DNA of 22,959 nucleotides, from NCBI GenBank assembly GCA_964626885.1, contig CAZVJA010000071.1, forward strand, positions 1-22,959, read 5' to 3'. The notes beneath the pieces are model-generated. The model worked only from the letters and a program-made list of their open reading frames with translations. It had not been told where the DNA came from and did not search any database. The stretch comes from CAZVJA01 sp964626885. GTDB lineage: Bacteria; Planctomycetota; Planctomycetia; Planctomycetales; Planctomycetaceae. A program made the translations under genes and the position numbers. This document shows, in pieces, positions 1 to 7,246 of this stretch (position 1 is its first letter; the number at the start of each line of letters is the position of its first letter).

Positions 1-201
1 ATGCCCCGCCGCCTCGACTCCTTTGTCGGTCACGAGCAGCACGCGGCTGCCGCCGATCTCGCGGGCAAGTGCTCCCAGCCGATCGACGCTGCCTGGTCCA
101 TAGACAACGCGAGTGCGAGGATCGAAATCGAAGGCGGAGAGTAGCTCAGAGCCGTTCGCGTCGGCCGCAATGTCTCGTTCCCTGAGTGGATTCTGCTGCA
201 T
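1..201 (-). CDS. Iron-containing alcohol dehydrogenase, N-terminal fragment (cut by left edge)
   Basis: This reading frame starts at an ATG at 201 on the minus strand and runs off the left edge, so only the first 67 residues are visible. After a variable head, the segment around residues 24-60 reads FDFDPRTRVVYGPGSV, then a helix, then RVLLVTDKG. This is the usual start of the Fe-ADH family: a beta strand with the 'x-x-G-x-G' turn, followed by the first strand of the Rossmann-like NAD(P)-binding domain. Family members are cytoplasmic oxidoreductases that interconvert alcohols and aldehydes; the metal-binding His residues lie further on and are not in the window. An in-frame TGA lies upstream and there is no other ATG or GTG, so this start is the only good choice. 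A terminator at 302-330 separates it from the propeller gene upstream, so it probably has its own promoter. Substrate unknown. Confidence 0.8.
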   Translation of the reverse strand, partial: MQQNPLRERDIAADANGSELLSAFDFDPRTRVVYGPGSVDRLGALAREIGGSRVLLVTDKGVEAAGH

Positions 202-276
202 GCGGTCACGGACGGGGGTAACGGTGATTTTCGGGCGGGAGGCGTACCCTCAGGCGGTGTGGTCAATTCTACGGAA

Positions 277-294
277 TTGCCTTCAGTAAGGCAA
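277..294. other. Perfect 7-bp hairpin upstream of the Fe-ADH gene
   Basis: TTGCCTT and AAGGCAA flank a 4-nt loop. The hairpin lies about 75 bp upstream of the Fe-ADH start codon and just beyond the terminator of the preceding gene. It has no T-tract on either side. It could be an operator-like inverted repeat or a second half of the termination region; function not established. Confidence 0.35.
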
Positions 295-301
295 ATTGCA
301 C

Positions 302-330
302 AAAAAGCCCACCGATGGCCGTCGGGGGCT
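302..330 (-). terminator. Rho-independent terminator of the 562-aa propeller gene
   Basis: Read on the minus strand, AGCCC-CCGA pairs with TCGG-(T)-GGGCT around a six-base loop CGGCCA, with one bulged T, and is followed at once by TTTT. It begins about 30 bp after the stop codon of the propeller gene at 362. Stem, loop and T-run are all as expected for an intrinsic terminator. Confidence 0.8.
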
Positions 331-361
331 TCTGAAACCTGAAGTTCCGATGAATCGAAGG

Positions 362-2050
362 TTACTTCCCACCCGGCGTGATCGCGAACAGTGAGGACTT
401 ATTCGCGATGTACAACGTGTTGTTCGCCACGACCGGCGTCGTGTAGACCGAGTTCCCCATGTTGATCTCGCCAATGATCGTCTTCTCCGCGCTCAGCTTC
501 GCGATCGTCACGTCACCATCCTCGTCGCCGATATAAACCTTGCCGTCGACGATCAAGGGCGATCCCCAGGATGCGGCCAGCATGTCGTGAAACCAGTGCC
601 GCTTGCCGGTCTTGGCATCGAGGCAATGCACCAGTCCGCTGAAGTCGGCGATGTAGAGCAGATTGTCCTTGATGGCAACCGTTCCACACGAGCGGTGCAT
701 CTTTTCTTCAAAGTCTTCCGCTTTTCCGTCGCCGTCGACATCGAATTCGGCGTAATGCCACACAGCCGCGGAGTTCGAATTCGGAATCGCTTTCTCACCG
801 TTCTCGGGAATCACGGCTTGCTCGCGGCGGTGAGGAATCGGCTTGCCGTCTTTATCGACCGCCAGTTCCGGACTCACGTCGCCGCGCTTCGTCGGGTCGA
901 TGCACCAGAGATGACCGTCTCCCTCGCCATGCTCCGGGTCTTCTCCGACGGCAACGTACACCAGACCGTCGTAAACGACGGGGGTCGCGATGATATGATT
1001 GCGGGTTGCGCGGCCGCCGAGAATGTATTTCGATTCCTTCGGGTTACAGTCGAACTTCCAGAGGAGCTTGGAAGCACCTTTTCCGTCCCCTTGAGGATCG
1101 AAGCTGTAGATCCAGCCGTCTCCCGCGCCGAAGAGCAACTGCGGCTGGCCACCCAGCACGGCATAGGTCGGCGAGGACCATTGGCCGTGCAAGATGTTCG
1201 TGCCGGGGGACTTGTCGGTCCAGAGCACCTTTGCCGTGTTCTTGTCAATCGCGAAGAAGCTGGGAGCATTCGGCGCGGGGATGTTGATGTGCCCCTCGTC
1301 AACGCCGTTTGACGTGTTAACAAACAGCACGTCGCCGACACACGTTACCGAGCAACTGCACATGTTGTGCTGCGAAACGCCCAACTGGCCCATCATGTCG
1401 AACTGCCAGACGATGTCGGCCTCATCCTTGTTCTGATTGACCTCAGCCTGGAAGGAGCCGTCATTTTCGCCGTCGTGAAAGCCCTCAGCATCGAGGCAGA
1501 CGACTTCGCCCCGGCTCGTCACGAACCAGAGCCGGTCGCCATCCGCGTAGGGCGCACAGCAGATGCCCTGCAACGGCCAGTCGTGCACTCGGCCGGTCGG
1601 AAGCTTCGGACTGGAATGCTGCCAGAGGAATTTGCCGGTCGCTTCTTCGAAACAAAGCAGACAGCCGAGATCGACCTCGGCTGGATAACGAGAGAGATAC
1701 CCTGCGCCGTTGTTCGTACCGACGTACACTTTGCCGTTCGCGATCACAGGATTACCGTACGACTGCGATCCGAGCTTGGCGGACCACTTGACGTTCGTCC
1801 CGTCTTCGATATTCCATTTGATGGGAATATTCTCCCCCGGAGGCGTATTGTTGCGGCTGGACCAGCCGGACCATTGCGGCCAGTCGGTCTTGCCGACCTT
1901 CATCTTCGCGATCTCCGCCGATGCCAGCGCCGTGGGATCGTAGTTGCTGGTGGAAGGAGCGTTGGCGGCATTGAGCGGCACCCACGCGGTCCAGGTGACA
2001 ATCGCCAGTCCTAGAACGATTACCGCTGCTGTGATCTGCTTGGACTTCAT
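362..2050 (-). CDS. Exported PQQ-like (BamB-type) beta-propeller protein, cysteine-rich
   Basis: 562 aa. Residues 6-28 form a hydrophobic signal segment ending near N-A-A-N, so the protein is probably secreted to the periplasm or anchored by the uncleaved segment. The body is a series of propeller blades with repeated 'G-K-V-Y-V-G', 'L-x-C-x-D-A-x-T-G-K' and 'W-x-F' elements, and it opens with the planctomycete-type D-W-P-Q-W motif (56-60). Unusual for a BamB-like protein are 12 cysteines. They include C130-x2-C133, an adjacent pair C164-C165, and C231/C233/C237. An EF-hand-like loop lies at 437-448 (Asp at 1, 3 and 5, Gly at 6, Glu at 12). The ribosome site AAGAGG lies 5 nt before the ATG. 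It follows a second propeller gene after 114 bp in the same direction and ends at a clear terminator. Function unknown: the fold may be a protein-interaction scaffold or an enzyme. Catalytic PQQ binding is not shown. Confidence 0.88.
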   Translation of the reverse strand: MKSKQITAAVIVLGLAIVTWTAWVPLNAANAPSTSNYDPTALASAEIAKMKVGKTDWPQWSGWSSRNNTPPGENIPIKWNIEDGTNVKWSAKLGSQSYGNPVIANGKVYVGTNNGAGYLSRYPAEVDLGCLLCFEEATGKFLWQHSSPKLPTGRVHDWPLQGICCAPYADGDRLWFVTSRGEVVCLDAEGFHDGENDGSFQAEVNQNKDEADIVWQFDMMGQLGVSQHNMCSCSVTCVGDVLFVNTSNGVDEGHINIPAPNAPSFFAIDKNTAKVLWTDKSPGTNILHGQWSSPTYAVLGGQPQLLFGAGDGWIYSFDPQGDGKGASKLLWKFDCNPKESKYILGGRATRNHIIATPVVYDGLVYVAVGEDPEHGEGDGHLWCIDPTKRGDVSPELAVDKDGKPIPHRREQAVIPENGEKAIPNSNSAAVWHYAEFDVDGDGKAEDFEEKMHRSCGTVAIKDNLLYIADFSGLVHCLDAKTGKRHWFHDMLAASWGSPLIVDGKVYIGDEDGDVTIAKLSAEKTIIGEINMGNSVYTTPVVANNTLYIANKSSLFAITPGGK

Positions 2051-2088
2051 GAGTACCTCTTATGGCGAGTGGATTGCTCAGTTTTCTG

Positions 2089-2111
2089 GTGGGCTGCGGT
2101 TCAGAGCCCAC
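2089..2111 (-). other. Hairpin in the leader between the two propeller genes
   Basis: On the minus strand GTGGGCT pairs perfectly with AGCCCAC around a 9-nt loop. It sits in the 114-bp gap between the stop of the 851-aa propeller gene (2165) and the start of the 562-aa one (2050), about 39 bp before the latter's ATG. No T-run follows (CAGAAAAC), so it is more likely an mRNA structure, such as a processing or attenuation site between cotranscribed genes, than an intrinsic terminator. Confidence 0.4.
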
Positions 2112-2164
2112 AATCAATTTGTGCCGGGTGTGAAAATATCCGACCAGGCCGTGTGTTCATTTCA

Positions 2165-4720
2165 CTACTTGTTCGAATTCACCAGGATGTTGTCGTAGAA
2201 AACTTCAGCGTTGGTGGCATTGGCAAACAGACCCGGACTGCCGATGACATTCGGCTCCTCGTCTTCCGCGACGACCTGCCAGTCCGCCGGCTCAGCCTCG
2301 CCGCGCACCCAGACCTTTCCGCGGAGCACCGCTTTTTTGCCTTCGACGGAAGCCTGGAACTTCATTGTGTACCAAGTGTTCGGCTTCCACGTGAACGGAA
2401 TGGTCTTCGACATTCGCGATAAGACCGGCGGCCAGGTGCGGATTTGCAATTGCTGGCTGGAGCCCATCATGTCAAAGGTATATCGTTGCGCCACGAGCCC
2501 GATATCGGGAAGCTTTCCGTTCTTGATTGCGCCGTACACATCCGCCTGGATTGTATAGTCGTGGTGGTCGGTCTGTCCCATCCATCCCTGGCTCCGCATC
2601 CCTTTCGGAATCGTGGTGATCTTGCACATGACGCCTCCCGCAGGGTCGATCTTTCTCGAGCCTTTCTCAACGGAAAGCTGGATACCGGGTTTGTCGTTCC
2701 AGGTCCATTTTGCCAGGAACTTCTCATCTACGAGCAGCTTGAGAGACGGATCGAGCTTTTGTTTGGCCTGCTCGAGGTTAGTCACTGTCTGCAACAATTC
2801 CAGAAAGCGGAGGAACTCAGACCATTGCTGTTGCGGCGTGCTGTTGTCGTACTTTAGGGCGGGACGGCCACTGTTGACGAACCCGGACGTCAAGTAAATG
2901 TAGAGCTGAGCCGCCAGCGGGTCGCGTGCTTCGAGCGACTTGAAAAAATCGAAATCGAGCGGTACATGCCGATACCGGATACCGACCCAGGCCTCCGGAA
3001 CTTCGCCGTTCGAGAAATCGAATTTCCAGGGAAACCCCGGGACGACGCGTATTCTGGAAGTTCCCTTCAATCCCCCTACTTCGGCCGTAACAACCGCCGT
3101 GCCCGGGCTGGTCATGTCGGCGGGAGACGTGAAACGGCCATCTGCTCCGATCGAACCGTTGCCTTTGATGCTGAATTTCGTCTCGGAAGCTGGAACCGTT
3201 TTCAGATACTGCCCTTGGGCATTAAACAAACGAACCTGGAACGGCTGCTTCATACCGGGCGATAGAATCGATTCAACAGGAACCAATTGCACGACGGCGG
3301 GCTTCGAATCCGCCTCAACGGGGTTCTCCTTCGGGGCGACCGGGCGGGGATCGAACGAGGGAGTCTGATCAGGCTTCCCGATGCAGTAGATGGCGTTCAT
3401 GGTCTGCAGATAGATGCGGCCATGCGAAATGACGGGCGACGAATGCACTTCCTCGTTGTTCAGTCGTAATTGGTGAACTGTATCGATGTTATTGCCGTTC
3501 AGCTTGAGGATGAACCAGCGGCCGTTGGCGGCACAGACGTAGATCTTTCCGTCCGCATAGGTGGGACTCCCGGTCATCATCGTGCCGATTTTTTTGTTGG
3601 CGATTTCGTTTCCGGTTTCCGGATCAAGTACCAACAGGGTTCCGGAGTCCTCGACCGCAATGAGTTTGCCATCCACCATGATCGGCGCGCTCTTGCCGAC
3701 GGCGAGCTGCTTTTTCCGCCAAAGTTCACCTCCCTTGGCGAGATCACCCGACTTCGAGGCATCGAGTGCGAAGACCAACCCCTGCGTGTTGTCGTCGAGA
3801 TCTTCTTCACTGTGTCCGCAGAAAACCTTGTTTCCGACCACAAGGGGGGTCGTATTGATGCCGCGCGGCGAAGCGTAATAGTTCCAAATCTCCTTACCTG
3901 TCTGAGGCTGGAAGGAATGCAGCGCGCCATCGCTGGAGCCAAAGATCATCTGCGCCTGCCCGTTGATCACCGTAGTGATCGGCGTGCTGTAGGTCGTGTC
4001 CTCCGGAAGCGGCCGAGTTCCCGAAAACCAGACCGGCTGGCCGTTCCGCTTGTCGAAGGCAATAAAGCGGTGCGCGGGGCGGGCCATCTCTCCCCAGCCG
4101 ATGATCACAGCGCTCGCGATGATCAGGTTGCCGTGCAGAGTTGGGAAATTCGTTCGTCCACCGTAGGTGCTCAACAGGCCATATTCTTCGCTGAGGGAAT
4201 GCGACCAAAGAGATTCTCCGGTCTCCCCATTGATGCACTGGAAGTAGCCATTCACTCCCTGGGCATAAATATTGCCAGTGACGGGATCGCCCACCACGCT
4301 CGACCAGCCGATGCGCGTATCGGGAACATCGGACAAGAATGTATTCCAGCGATTCTCCCATTTTGTCTCGCCGGTCGCGGCGTCGACACAAACGACCTTC
4401 TCTCCTTCTCGATTTGTTCCGGGCTGGTCACGCACGATGGTATACAAGCGGCCGCGCATAACAATTGGAGTAGACCGACCGGCCAGATCGTCGCGCTTCC
4501 AAAGGAGGTTTTCTCCCTTCCCTTTGGGGGACCAACTGTCGACCAGTCCCTTTTCGCGCGAAATACCGTTCATTTCGGGACCACGCCAATGAGGCCAGTC
4601 CATCGGGTCAGCCATTGACGGGTCGCTGGCGGTCTCATCCGCCGCCAGCATGCCGCAACATAGGATCAAACCTGCACAAAGACAGAACATCGCGCTTAGC
4701 CGAGACATCAAATGCATCAT
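2165..4720 (-). CDS. Exported multidomain protein: PQQ-like propeller, Ig-like domain, LamG/DUF1080-like C-terminus
   Basis: 851 aa from the ATG at 4720. The open frame continues upstream to 4903, but the start at 4720 gives a proper signal peptide (M-M-H-L-M..., hydrophobic core about 8-25, cleavage near L-A-A/D), while the extra 61 residues look non-coding. Domains: W-P-H-W-R-G-P at 42-48 followed by a BamB-type propeller to about 448, with repeated 'A-x-D-A-x-T-G-E-x-x-W' blades. An Ig-like/Big_2-like domain follows at about 474-560 (L-S-P-G-M-K-Q-P-F-Q-V, then G-x-A-V-V-T-A). A C-terminal region at about 560-851 contains D-Y-T-I-Q-A-D-V-Y and ends with F-Y-D-N-I-L-V, the pattern of LamG/3-keto-disaccharide-hydrolase-like (DUF1080) beta sandwiches. 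This architecture suggests a surface or periplasmic carbohydrate- or protein-binding role; the substrate is unknown. It probably shares a transcript with the next propeller gene. Confidence 0.88.
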   Translation of the reverse strand: MMHLMSRLSAMFCLCAGLILCCGMLAADETASDPSMADPMDWPHWRGPEMNGISREKGLVDSWSPKGKGENLLWKRDDLAGRSTPIVMRGRLYTIVRDQPGTNREGEKVVCVDAATGETKWENRWNTFLSDVPDTRIGWSSVVGDPVTGNIYAQGVNGYFQCINGETGESLWSHSLSEEYGLLSTYGGRTNFPTLHGNLIIASAVIIGWGEMARPAHRFIAFDKRNGQPVWFSGTRPLPEDTTYSTPITTVINGQAQMIFGSSDGALHSFQPQTGKEIWNYYASPRGINTTPLVVGNKVFCGHSEEDLDDNTQGLVFALDASKSGDLAKGGELWRKKQLAVGKSAPIMVDGKLIAVEDSGTLLVLDPETGNEIANKKIGTMMTGSPTYADGKIYVCAANGRWFILKLNGNNIDTVHQLRLNNEEVHSSPVISHGRIYLQTMNAIYCIGKPDQTPSFDPRPVAPKENPVEADSKPAVVQLVPVESILSPGMKQPFQVRLFNAQGQYLKTVPASETKFSIKGNGSIGADGRFTSPADMTSPGTAVVTAEVGGLKGTSRIRVVPGFPWKFDFSNGEVPEAWVGIRYRHVPLDFDFFKSLEARDPLAAQLYIYLTSGFVNSGRPALKYDNSTPQQQWSEFLRFLELLQTVTNLEQAKQKLDPSLKLLVDEKFLAKWTWNDKPGIQLSVEKGSRKIDPAGGVMCKITTIPKGMRSQGWMGQTDHHDYTIQADVYGAIKNGKLPDIGLVAQRYTFDMMGSSQQLQIRTWPPVLSRMSKTIPFTWKPNTWYTMKFQASVEGKKAVLRGKVWVRGEAEPADWQVVAEDEEPNVIGSPGLFANATNAEVFYDNILVNSNK

Positions 4721-4930
4721 GGTGATCTCACTTTGAGAGGCGCAGCGGCGGGATTTCGAGGCTGGTGGAAGCCTATGCGGCGGGTCGTCTGGGACAACTG
4801 AAATCAAATACCCATCGTCCCCGATCCGCGCTTCAACATACCTCCGTGCAACTTGGGGGGTCAAGCGTCGGCGATTATCGAGGGATTGACGGCAAAATGG
4901 CAAATGAGAAGAGTTGGCTAAACTGAAGAT

Positions 4931-4945
4931 TGAGCCATAGGCTCA
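4931..4945 (-). other. Hairpin overlapping the stop codon of the acyltransferase gene
   Basis: TGAGCC-ATA-GGCTCA (plus-strand reading) is a perfect 6-bp stem with a 3-nt loop. The TGA stop codon of the acyltransferase (4943-4945) forms the first arm on the minus strand. No T-run follows, so it could be a weak terminator or a 3'-end RNA-stabilising structure. Confidence 0.4.
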
Positions 4946-5767
4946 CCCGATCGCGCGGTGAATTGGAACCGCGACATCGTCCTCCGTTGTCCCTTCCGCA
5001 CTTGAGTCTGCACGACGAGGGATGCAACCGCCCGTTTCGGCCAGGCGCTGCATCATCAGCTTTGTAACCTCGTCCAACAGCTCCCGGCTAATCCGGCGAT
5101 CGTAATACGCGGAGAGATCGATCGGCTCGCCATACGAAATGAAAACTCGACGCGGCGTATAGAACGGAGCAACCATGCTGCTGCCGTCAGGCGAATTGTG
5201 AATGAAGATAGGCAAAACCGGTACCTTCGATCGCAATGCCAACCACGCAACCCCCGGATCTCCCGGCAGCAGCTCTTGTCCGGAATCGGGGGTATTGATC
5301 CGCCCCTCTGGAAACAAACCGACAACTTCCCCGGATTGCAGCCTGCGAAGCGCCTCGCGGGCGGGACGCATGTCTTGGCCGTCGCGCTCGACCGGAATGG
5401 AGCGCATGGCACGACAGAGCCACATCAACCCGCGCACTTCGTAATACTCCCGCGCCATCAGAAAATTTATGACCCGGATCGGCCCCTGTCGCTCCCAAAG
5501 ATGATGGTTCATCCAGAGGAGCATCGGATCGACAGGGCTGCGGTGATTTGCAATGACGATTGCCGGTCCCGAGGCCGGAATGGTCGAACGACGATTGGCC
5601 CGCCAATGAAACATTAGCGACACATAGATACGTTCGACCGCGTACAGCGCCCAGACGATCAGCCCCGCTCCAGCCCGCCGGACGCACCCTGCGACGCATC
5701 CCAGAATGGCCAGGGCGTACATGACGAGAAACAACATCGCCGTTGATTCGGGATGCATGACCCACAC
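4943..5767 (-). CDS. PlsC-type 1-acylglycerol-3-phosphate acyltransferase family protein
   Basis: 274 aa. It carries the acyltransferase motifs in order: N-H-R-S-P-V-D at 74-80 (the His-x4-Asp catalytic pair H75/D80), F-P-E-G-R-I at 152-157 (binds the glycerol phosphate) and V-P-V-L-P-I at 182-187. Proteins of this family move an acyl chain from acyl-ACP or acyl-CoA to lysophosphatidate or a related lipid at the inner face of the cytoplasmic membrane. Two N-terminal hydrophobic stretches (about 9-28 and 33-51) would anchor it. The start is uncertain: GTG at 5767 is used here, ATG at 5758 is the next choice, and neither has a clear ribosome site. The frame is open for another 18 codons upstream and reads as a hydrophobic segment, so a non-standard earlier start is conceivable. 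The precise acceptor cannot be told; related planctomycete genes occur in several copies per genome. Confidence 0.87.
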   Translation of the reverse strand: MWVMHPESTAMLFLVMYALAILGCVAGCVRRAGAGLIVWALYAVERIYVSLMFHWRANRRSTIPASGPAIVIANHRSPVDPMLLWMNHHLWERQGPIRVINFLMAREYYEVRGLMWLCRAMRSIPVERDGQDMRPAREALRRLQSGEVVGLFPEGRINTPDSGQELLPGDPGVAWLALRSKVPVLPIFIHNSPDGSSMVAPFYTPRRVFISYGEPIDLSAYYDRRISRELLDEVTKLMMQRLAETGGCIPRRADSSAEGTTEDDVAVPIHRAIG

Positions 5768-5955
5768 GGTGATGAAGACTAGAGGAAAGCCAACACCAAA
5801 CAGATCGGTATCGGCGGGGGTTTTTCAGCTTTCGGGTCAATTATCGCAGCCCGTGAAACGTGCCGCAACACTTTACTCCGGCTGAGGTCCTCAAACCAAT
5901 TGCATCGACTCACTCTGTTCAAGAGCCGATGCTGATTCGAGTCCGTCCCTCAATT

Positions 5956-6324
5956 TTAGAGAACGCCCACTTCCTCGAATTTCTCACGGACGATGTCTTC
6001 CGTAAACGGCTTCATGATGTACTCATTCGCGCCGGACTGCATCGCCTCCACAATGCGCTTCATATCGTTTTCGGTCGTGCACATGATCACGATCGGCTGC
6101 GGGAGAGAGGCTTCAGCGCGGACTTTCTTCAAAAAGCTGAGTCCGTCGAGAACTGGCATGTTCCAGTCGAGCAGGACAGCGTCGATTTCGGGGTGTTGGC
6201 GCAATTGCTCGAGAGCAGCGCTTCCGTCTTCCGCCTCGAGAGCGCGCATCCCCAAGGACGCGGCCATTTTCGCGCCCGCCATCCGAACTGCCCGCGAATC
6301 ATCCACAAGAAGTAAGGTTTTCAT
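5956..6324 (-). CDS. Stand-alone CheY-like response regulator receiver
   Basis: 122 aa, a single receiver domain with no output domain. All key residues are present: acidic pair D8/D9 (metal binding), phospho-acceptor D53 in L-L-D-W-N-M-P, switch residue T83 in C-T-T-E-N-D and K105 in M-K-P-F. The D-W-N-M-P and T-T-E signatures resemble chemotaxis-type CheY proteins, which bind a partner when phosphorylated by a histidine kinase. No kinase or chemotaxis gene is in the window, so it must be phosphorylated by a kinase encoded elsewhere. The ATG at 6324 is the natural start, since MKTLLLVDDS is the usual family beginning. It is transcribed divergently from the CBS gene across 338 bp. Confidence 0.93.
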   Translation of the reverse strand: MKTLLLVDDSRAVRMAGAKMAASLGMRALEAEDGSAALEQLRQHPEIDAVLLDWNMPVLDGLSFLKKVRAEASLPQPIVIMCTTENDMKRIVEAMQSGANEYIMKPFTEDIVREKFEEVGVL

Positions 6325-6662
6325 GACGTCTGTCTCCGGTCGTGGGGATGCTGAACCGCGAAAGTCTACCCCCCTCTATCGGCCGGAAACGGCAGATGGA
6401 CCAAGTCTCTTTCGAATTCCCCAATCCCGTGGTGTCACGAACGGCACGCCCGGTGTGATCGGAAATTCCCTACCTGGACCGGGGAATTGACACAGTCCGC
6501 CGGTCCATCACAAATTCCATTCAGTGAACACACACCCGGCGAGAATTTTGAGTCATGTTGCTAAAAATCAACATACGCTCCCTCCAGACGGTGAGCCTTG
6601 CCGCACCGCTATCCCTTAACCAGTTTGCAAGCGTTCCCTCACGAAAATCGGAGATTGGAACA
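6325..6662. other. Divergent intergenic region (338 bp) with inverted GAATTCC-type elements
   Basis: No gene is seen, unless the CBS protein starts at 6555. The region holds AATTCCCC at about 6415-6422 and its inverse GGGGAATT at 6481-6488. A palindromic GGAAATTCC lies between them at about 6459, and a perfect -35-like TTGACA at 6487-6492. The spaced inverted elements could be a regulator site serving the divergent receiver and CBS genes. Confidence 0.35.
6487..6516 (+). promoter_or_regulatory. Possible sigma-70-type promoter of the CBS gene
   Basis: TTGACA at 6487-6492 is a perfect -35 hexamer, but 17-18 bp downstream only weak -10 matches are found (ACAAAT or CAAATT). The predicted start of transcription near 6523 would fit either possible start of the CBS gene. 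Low confidence because the -10 is poor. Confidence 0.22.
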
Positions 6663-7169
6663 ATGATCGTTTCCGTCAGAGATCTGGCATCCAGCCCGCC
6701 GACATCCGCCTCGATCGAGATGACTGTTTCGGATGCCCTGGACGCCGTTTTGACAACCGGGACGGGTGAATTGTATGTGACCGACGACAGCGGCCTGCTG
6801 GCTGGCGTTGTCACCGACTACGACTTGCTCAAAGCTCAGATGAACGGATCACGGGAGTCACAGCGTGTCGAAGAGGTCATGAGCCGCTGTCCCGCCTGCA
6901 TTTCCGCGAACGAACCGGTGGTCGAATTGGTTGGAATGTTCCGCGAAGCCCGATACTCGCAGATGGCGGTCGTGGATCGGGGACACCTTGTGGGAATCGT
7001 CAGTCGGCGTGACGTCATGCGTCTCATCCGTTCGCTCAGCCAGCTAGGCATTCAGCTCGGTTGCACCGACGACCAGAATACGGTCGATGCCGCGAATGCC
7101 ATGCGCGGTCCACGGTACATGCAAAACCGCAAACTCATGGCTGAACGATCGCAGGATCTGACGGTTTAG
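6663..7169 (+). CDS. Two-CBS-domain protein
   Basis: 168 aa from the ATG at 6663, chosen because CGGAG lies 9 nt before it and the usual family start M-I-V-x-V-R-D-L follows. An ATG at 6555 in the same frame would add 36 residues that look unlike the family. Two CBS domains are seen. The first, about 15-60, ends with G-V-V-T-D-Y-D-L-L-K. The second, about 75-125, ends with G-I-V-S-R-R-D-V-M-R. Paired CBS domains form a Bateman module that binds adenosine nucleotides and senses energy state. There is no attached enzyme, channel or DNA-binding domain, so this is probably a small cytoplasmic regulatory subunit. It converges on the uracil-DNA glycosylase gene 77 bp away. Partner unknown. Confidence 0.88.
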   Translation: MIVSVRDLASSPPTSASIEMTVSDALDAVLTTGTGELYVTDDSGLLAGVVTDYDLLKAQMNGSRESQRVEEVMSRCPACISANEPVVELVGMFREARYSQMAVVDRGHLVGIVSRRDVMRLIRSLSQLGIQLGCTDDQNTVDAANAMRGPRYMQNRKLMAERSQDLTV

Positions 7170-7195
7170 CCGGACGCTCGCCCGCGCTGCTTGGC

Positions 7196-7212
7196 CGAAC
7201 GCCACGCGTTCG
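7196..7212. other. Hairpin between convergent CBS and UDG genes
   Basis: CGAACG-CCACG-CGTTCG is a perfect 6-bp GC-rich stem with a 5-nt loop, in the 77-bp gap between two convergent stop codons. It lacks a T-run, but its position suggests a shared 3'-end or termination structure. Confidence 0.35.
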
Positions 7213-7246
7213 TAACATGGGAGATTCGCACGACGTGGTCCTCTCG

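Noticed and set aside
587..1312. Long plus-strand open frame (241 codons) opposite the first propeller gene
   Set aside because: It lies antisense to a well-supported propeller gene, has no domain, and arises from the codon bias of the real gene.
3470..4618. Plus-strand open frame of 382 codons opposite the 851-aa propeller gene
   Set aside because: Antisense shadow of a gene with clear blade motifs; no ribosome site or recognisable domain.
4721..4903. Upstream extension (61 codons) of the 851-aa propeller protein
   Set aside because: It would bury the signal peptide and its composition is not protein-like; ATG at 4720 preferred.
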